From Streptomyces sp. PH10-H1 (GTDB taxonomy: Bacteria; Actinomycetota; Actinomycetes; Streptomycetales; Streptomycetaceae): a stretch of 64,000 nt of DNA. Of this stretch, positions 61,149 to 64,000 are shown piece by piece (the first letter of the stretch is position 1; every line of letters begins with the position of its first letter). The stretch lies in NCBI RefSeq assembly GCF_030063355.1, contig NZ_JASISZ010000034.1, forward strand, positions 16,118 to 80,117, written 5' to 3'. The notes below the pieces were generated by a model. The model was given only the letters and a program-made list of their open reading frames with translations. It had not been told where the DNA came from and ran no database searches. Both the position numbers and the translations under genes were made by a program.

Positions 61149-61500
61149 GACCGAGGCGTAGGTGCTCGGTATGGAAGACGGCCTGGTCGAGGAGTTCGGC
61201 GACGTGGTGGTCGTACAGGGCGTAGACCACGGACCGGCCCCTGCGTTCGCCGGTGACCAGGCCGAGGTTGCGCAGCAGCCGTAGCTGGTGGGAGCAGGCG
61301 GACTGCTCCAGCCCTACCTCGGCGGCCAGTTCGGTGGCGGGCAGCGGCCCCTCACGCAGCCGGGCCAGGATCAGCAGCCGGGAGGGCGTGGCCAGGGCCT
61401 GGAGCGTGGTGGCGACCTTCGCGGCGTTGGAGGCGTCGAGGCGAAGGCGTGGCACGGCGTTGTCGGTGGCGGTGTCGACTCCATGGCCCATGCGGACCAT
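61123..61500 (-). CDS. ArsR/SmtB metal sensor, CzrA-like alpha-5 site
   Basis: About 125 residues. HTH: LPATELAAEVGLEQSACSHQ then LRLLRNLGLVTGERRGRSVV. The C-terminal helix reads ALYDHHVAELLDQAVFHTEH: Asp, His at +2, His at +13 and His at +16, the four ligands of CzrA/NmtR-type alpha-5 sites for Zn, Co or Ni. No alpha-3 Cys site. ATG 61500 has a GGTGAG 4 bases before it; 61491 is possible. It should repress the divergent P1B ATPase through the dyad between them and let go when metal binds. Confidence 0.88.
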   Translation of the reverse strand: MVRMGHGVDTATDNAVPRLRLDASNAAKVATTLQALATPSRLLILARLREGPLPATELAAEVGLEQSACSHQLRLLRNLGLVTGERRGRSVVYALYDHHVAELLDQAVFHTEHLRLGLTDAAEDN

Positions 61501-61503
61501 CGT

Positions 61504-61557
61504 ACTCACCATACATGCACACATGAAGGAGTCTTCATGTGTGCATGTATGGTGAGT
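61504..61557. promoter_or_regulatory. 54-bp perfect dyad between arsR-type gene and P-type ATPase
   Basis: Two 25-base arms (left 61504-61528, right 61533-61557) are exact complements around GAGT. The core ACACATGAAG-gagt-CTTCATGTGT has the AT-richer palindromic look of ArsR/SmtB operators. The arms are long enough to hold two overlapping dimer sites, and the dyad covers both start regions. Confidence 0.85.
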
Positions 61558-61595
61558 GGGTCGTCTCGCTCCGCCCTGCGTGAAGGAACCACCCC

Positions 61596-63587
61596 ATGCC
61601 TCCCACCATGACCATGCGCCCGGCCCCGCCCAGCGGCGTCCGCGACGCGGTGGCGCCCCGGCGCCGCACCCGGGCGTTCGCGCTGCCCGAGGCCCGCTGG
61701 GCAGCGGCGGCCACGGTCGCCTTCCTCATCGCCCTCGGCCTCCAACTGGGCGGCACCTCGGGGTGGTGGTGGGGTCCGCTCTACGCGGTCGCGTACGTCG
61801 CCGGGGGATGGGAGCCCGCATGGGCCGGGGTCCAGGCACTGCGCGAGAAGATCTTGGACGTCGACCTCTTGATGATCGTTGCCGCGATCGGCGCTGCCGC
61901 GATCGGGCAGGTCATGGACGGCGGTCTGCTGATCGTCATCTTCGCCACCTCCGGCGCCCTGGAAGCCCTGGCCACCGCCCGCACCGCGGACTCGGTGCGC
62001 GGCCTGCTGGACCTGGCACCGGCCACCGCCACCCGGCTGGCCGACGACGGCACCGAGGAGACCGTCCCCACATCCACCCTGGCCATCGGCGACACCGTGC
62101 TGGTCAGGCCCGGCGAACGGGTGGGTGCCGACGGCCGGGTCCTGGGCGGAGCCAGCGACGTCGACCAGGCCACCATCACCGGTGAACCGCTCCCCGTCGT
62201 GAAGCAGACCGGTGACGAGGTGTTCGCCGGCACTCTGAACGGCACCGGGGCCCTGCACGTGAAAGTCGAGCGGGACCCCCGTGACTCGGTGATCGCCCGC
62301 ATCGTGACCATGGTCGAGGAAGCCTCCCGGACCAAGGCGCCCACCCAGCTCTTCATCGAGAAGGTCGAACAGCGCTACTCCGTGGGCATCGTCGCCGCCA
62401 CTCTGGCGGTCTTCGCCATCCCGCTGCTGTTCGGCGCGGACCTGACCGCCGCGCTGCTGCGCGCGATGACCTTCATGATCGTGGCCTCGCCGTGCGCGGT
62501 CGTGCTGGCCACCATGCCGCCGCTGCTGTCCGCGATCGCCAACGCCGGACGCCACGGCGTCCTGGTGAAATCCGCCGTCGTCATGGAACGCCTGGGACAG
62601 ATCGACGCGGTCGCACTCGACAAGACCGGCACTCTCACCCAAGGCGTCCCCTATGTGACCGAGGTCCACCCGCTGGCCGGATCCGGATACGACGAAGACG
62701 CCCTGCTGGCGCTGGCCGCTGCCGCCGAGCACCCCAGCGAGCACCCGCTGGCCCGCGCCATCGTCCGTGCCGCCCGCGTCCGCGGCCTGCGCCTGGCCAC
62801 CGCCGAGGACTTCACCTCCGCGCCGGGATGGGGGGTGGCCGCCACCGTCGACGGCACCACGGTCGCGGTCGGCAATCCCGCCCGGCTGCAGGGCGGCCAG
62901 GACGGGCAGGGCGGCCAGGGCGGGCAGTGTGCCGTGGACGTGGCCGGGCGGCTGGAGGAGAACGGGCGGACCGCGGTACTGATCGAGGCGGACGGTGTGG
63001 CCGTTGGGGTGCTGGGTATCGCCGACCGCATCCGTGACGACGCCGTCGCGACTGTCGCGGCTCTCACCCAACTGACCGGCGCCGCACCCATGCTGGTCAC
63101 CGGCGACAACCCCCGCGCCGCCGCCCGTCTCGCCGCCGAGGTGGGTATCAGCGATGTCCGCGCCGGTCTGCTGCCCCAGGACAAGGTCAGCGCGGTCCGA
63201 GAACTGGAGGCGGCCGGCTCCAAGGTGCTGGTGGTCGGTGACGGCGTCAACGACGCCCCCGCACTGGCCGCCGCACATATCGGCATCGCCATGGGCCGGG
63301 CCGGTTCCGACCTGGCTCTGGAGACCGCGGACGCGGTGGTGGTACGCGACGAACTCGCCACCATCCCCACCGTCGTCGCCCTGTCCCGCGCGGCCCGCCG
63401 CCTGGTCGTACAGAACCTGCTCATCGCGGGAACGTTCATCACCGCCCTGGTGATCTGGGACCTGGCCGGGCACCTTCCGCTGCCCCTGGGCGTCGCCGGG
63501 CACGAGGGCTCCACCGTCATCGTCGGCCTCAACGGGCTGCGCCTGCTGCGCGACTCAGCCTGGCGCCGCGCCCGCAACGGCGGCTGA
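61596..63587 (+). CDS. P1B-4-type heavy-metal ATPase (Co/Zn/Ni/Fe efflux)
   Basis: 663 residues, no N-terminal HMA domain. Motifs in order: TGEPLPV (actuator), SPC in FMIVASPCAVVLA (transport site; SPC marks the P1B-4 group), DKTGTLTQG (phosphorylated Asp), HPSEHPLA, VTGDN, VGDGVNDAPALA, and in the last helix GHEGSTVIVGLNGLRLL, the HEGST signature of P1B-4. It should pump divalent metal out, most likely Co, Zn or Ni given the CzrA-like regulator. A Gln/Gly repeat (LQGGQDGQGGQGGQ) interrupts the nucleotide domain. ATG 61596 follows GAAGGAA. Confidence 0.92.
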   Translation: MPPTMTMRPAPPSGVRDAVAPRRRTRAFALPEARWAAAATVAFLIALGLQLGGTSGWWWGPLYAVAYVAGGWEPAWAGVQALREKILDVDLLMIVAAIGAAAIGQVMDGGLLIVIFATSGALEALATARTADSVRGLLDLAPATATRLADDGTEETVPTSTLAIGDTVLVRPGERVGADGRVLGGASDVDQATITGEPLPVVKQTGDEVFAGTLNGTGALHVKVERDPRDSVIARIVTMVEEASRTKAPTQLFIEKVEQRYSVGIVAATLAVFAIPLLFGADLTAALLRAMTFMIVASPCAVVLATMPPLLSAIANAGRHGVLVKSAVVMERLGQIDAVALDKTGTLTQGVPYVTEVHPLAGSGYDEDALLALAAAAEHPSEHPLARAIVRAARVRGLRLATAEDFTSAPGWGVAATVDGTTVAVGNPARLQGGQDGQGGQGGQCAVDVAGRLEENGRTAVLIEADGVAVGVLGIADRIRDDAVATVAALTQLTGAAPMLVTGDNPRAAARLAAEVGISDVRAGLLPQDKVSAVRELEAAGSKVLVVGDGVNDAPALAAAHIGIAMGRAGSDLALETADAVVVRDELATIPTVVALSRAARRLVVQNLLIAGTFITALVIWDLAGHLPLPLGVAGHEGSTVIVGLNGLRLLRDSAWRRARNGG

Positions 63588-63612
63588 TCCCGCCGGGCAC
63601 CTGCGCCGGATT

Positions 63613-63642
63613 GGGTCAGCGCGGGTCAGCGCGGGTCAGCGC
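63613..63642 (+). repeat. 10-bp tandem repeat, 3 copies
   Basis: GGGTCAGCGC three times, 26 bases past the ATPase stop. It also forms the end of a decayed minus-strand frame. Confidence 0.75.
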
Positions 63643-63784
63643 GGGGGCGCAGTCCGGCCAGGGTGACGGCGACGAGCCGGCGGAATCAATCCACTGCATG
63701 GCCAACCCCGGGAAGACCCTGCCGAATAGGGACCCCCGGAGGCTGCGGGAACGCCCCCGGAGGCGGCCCGCCGGCCGGGCGGGT
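63626..63784 (-). pseudogene. Possible tail of a regulator gene with a nonsense codon
   Basis: The minus strand reads LPGVGHAVD, then TGA, then FRRLVAVTLAGLRPRADPR and a stop. The end resembles TetR-family C-termini (WFRRLVAVTLAGLRP), with the Trp codon turned into TGA. The IS end at 63785 cuts it off. Weak call. Confidence 0.3.
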
Positions 63785-63847
63785 TCTACCTCTGATCTTG
63801 CGCGGTGCTCCGCCCTTTGGGGCGGGGGTGAAGCGCATCCTTGGCCT
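63785..63847 (+). mobile_element. IS200/IS605-type terminal sequence, right copy
   Basis: 63 bases, exact inverted copy of 60454-60516, with hairpin CCGCCCTTTGGGGCGG. Inside it, towards the right edge, lies the 3' end of a tnpA gene, so the element continues out of the window. Confidence 0.8.
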
Positions 63848-63891
63848 GGAGGCGCGAGGCGCCGGAGTTCCGGGTGCCTCCGGGGTAACGG

Positions 63892-64000
63892 TCAGGATGT
63901 TGGGCGTTGCTGGTTCTCGATGTACTGGCGGACGACGGTGAGCGGTGCGCCGCCGCAGGACCCGGCGAAGTAGGACCCGGACCAGAAGTGTCCGCCCCAC
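63892..64000 (-). CDS. tnpA: IS200-type transposase TnpA, C-terminal end (partial)
   Basis: The minus strand from the right edge reads WGGHFWSGSYFAGSCGGAPL, TVVRQYIENQQRPTS and a stop at 63892. This is the end of a Y1 HUH transposase; the Tyr in RQYIENQ is the catalytic residue. The start is beyond the window. It probably belongs to the same element as the terminal sequence at 63785. Confidence 0.88.
   Translation of the reverse strand, partial: WGGHFWSGSYFAGSCGGAPLTVVRQYIENQQRPTS

Noticed and set aside
61506..63503. 665-codon minus-strand frame opposite the P1B ATPase
   Set aside because: Repetitive Gly/Gln/Asp composition and no family features; the plus strand has all P-type ATPase motifs.

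Overview
The window is high-GC actinobacterial DNA, almost certainly a Streptomyces chromosome and probably an arm rather than the core. The evidence is a conservon (cvnABCD plus a CYP157-type P450), a DUF5999 protein, a class I terpene synthase, many two-component systems, secreted BNR and S53 proteins, and a high density of broken genes. I see no tRNA, rRNA or CRISPR array.

Layout. 1-4.8 kb: the tail of a citrate synthase, then a compact RiPP-like operon (33-aa precursor, radical SAM/SPASM enzyme, MFS exporter, frameshifted SDR, M14-like peptidase). 5-10.5 kb: a terpene synthase convergent with a conservon whose P450 lacks the ExxR motif. 11-19.6 kb: DUF5999 protein, APC permease with divergent TetR and operator, a decayed MFS/methyltransferase/XRE group, a ricin-type lectin with a broken signal peptide, a TDT-family transporter and a GNAT. 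19.6-26.7 kb: an ABC export system (lipoprotein, two ATPases, FtsX-like permease, response regulator) with a divergent histidine kinase. 26.8-31.6 kb: a ZIP transporter behind a DtxR-type box, then a GT28-like glycosyltransferase, a polysaccharide deacetylase and a BlaI/M56 pair, with CTACA/TGTAG dyads that may be BlaI operators. 31.7-39.9 kb: an ABC transporter with a NarL-type two-component system, an OmpR-type two-component system, and two paralogous membrane proteins.

40-46.4 kb: a secreted phosphodiesterase; a CDP-glycerol-transferase-like gene broken in frame by 10.7 copies of a 7-bp repeat, the architecture of a phase-variable locus caught OFF; and a STAND/TPR protein with a small partner that both carry a Gly-rich motif resembling NLR-associated amyloid signalling motifs. 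46.5-54 kb: a secreted S53 peptidase and two BNR/Asp-box proteins; the peptidase and one BNR protein share a C-rich module of about 140 residues. 54-59 kb: a methyltransferase, relics of narI, arsR and arsI/cadI, an internally deleted GlxA-type regulator, and an MBL hydrolase. 59-64 kb: a metal-resistance segment (truncated DUF2182, CzrA-like ArsR, P1B-4 ATPase around a 54-bp dyad) flanked by inverted 63-bp IS200/IS605-type ends, with a dead tnpB on one side and a tnpA tail on the other.

Two themes run through the window. One is small-molecule and envelope biology under many local regulators. The other is active decay: at least ten genes carry frameshifts, nonsense codons or deletion junctions, several of them head-to-head fusions of formerly divergent genes. 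Some single-base frameshifts could be sequencing errors; the large deletions cannot. All family assignments are from reading motifs, without database searches.
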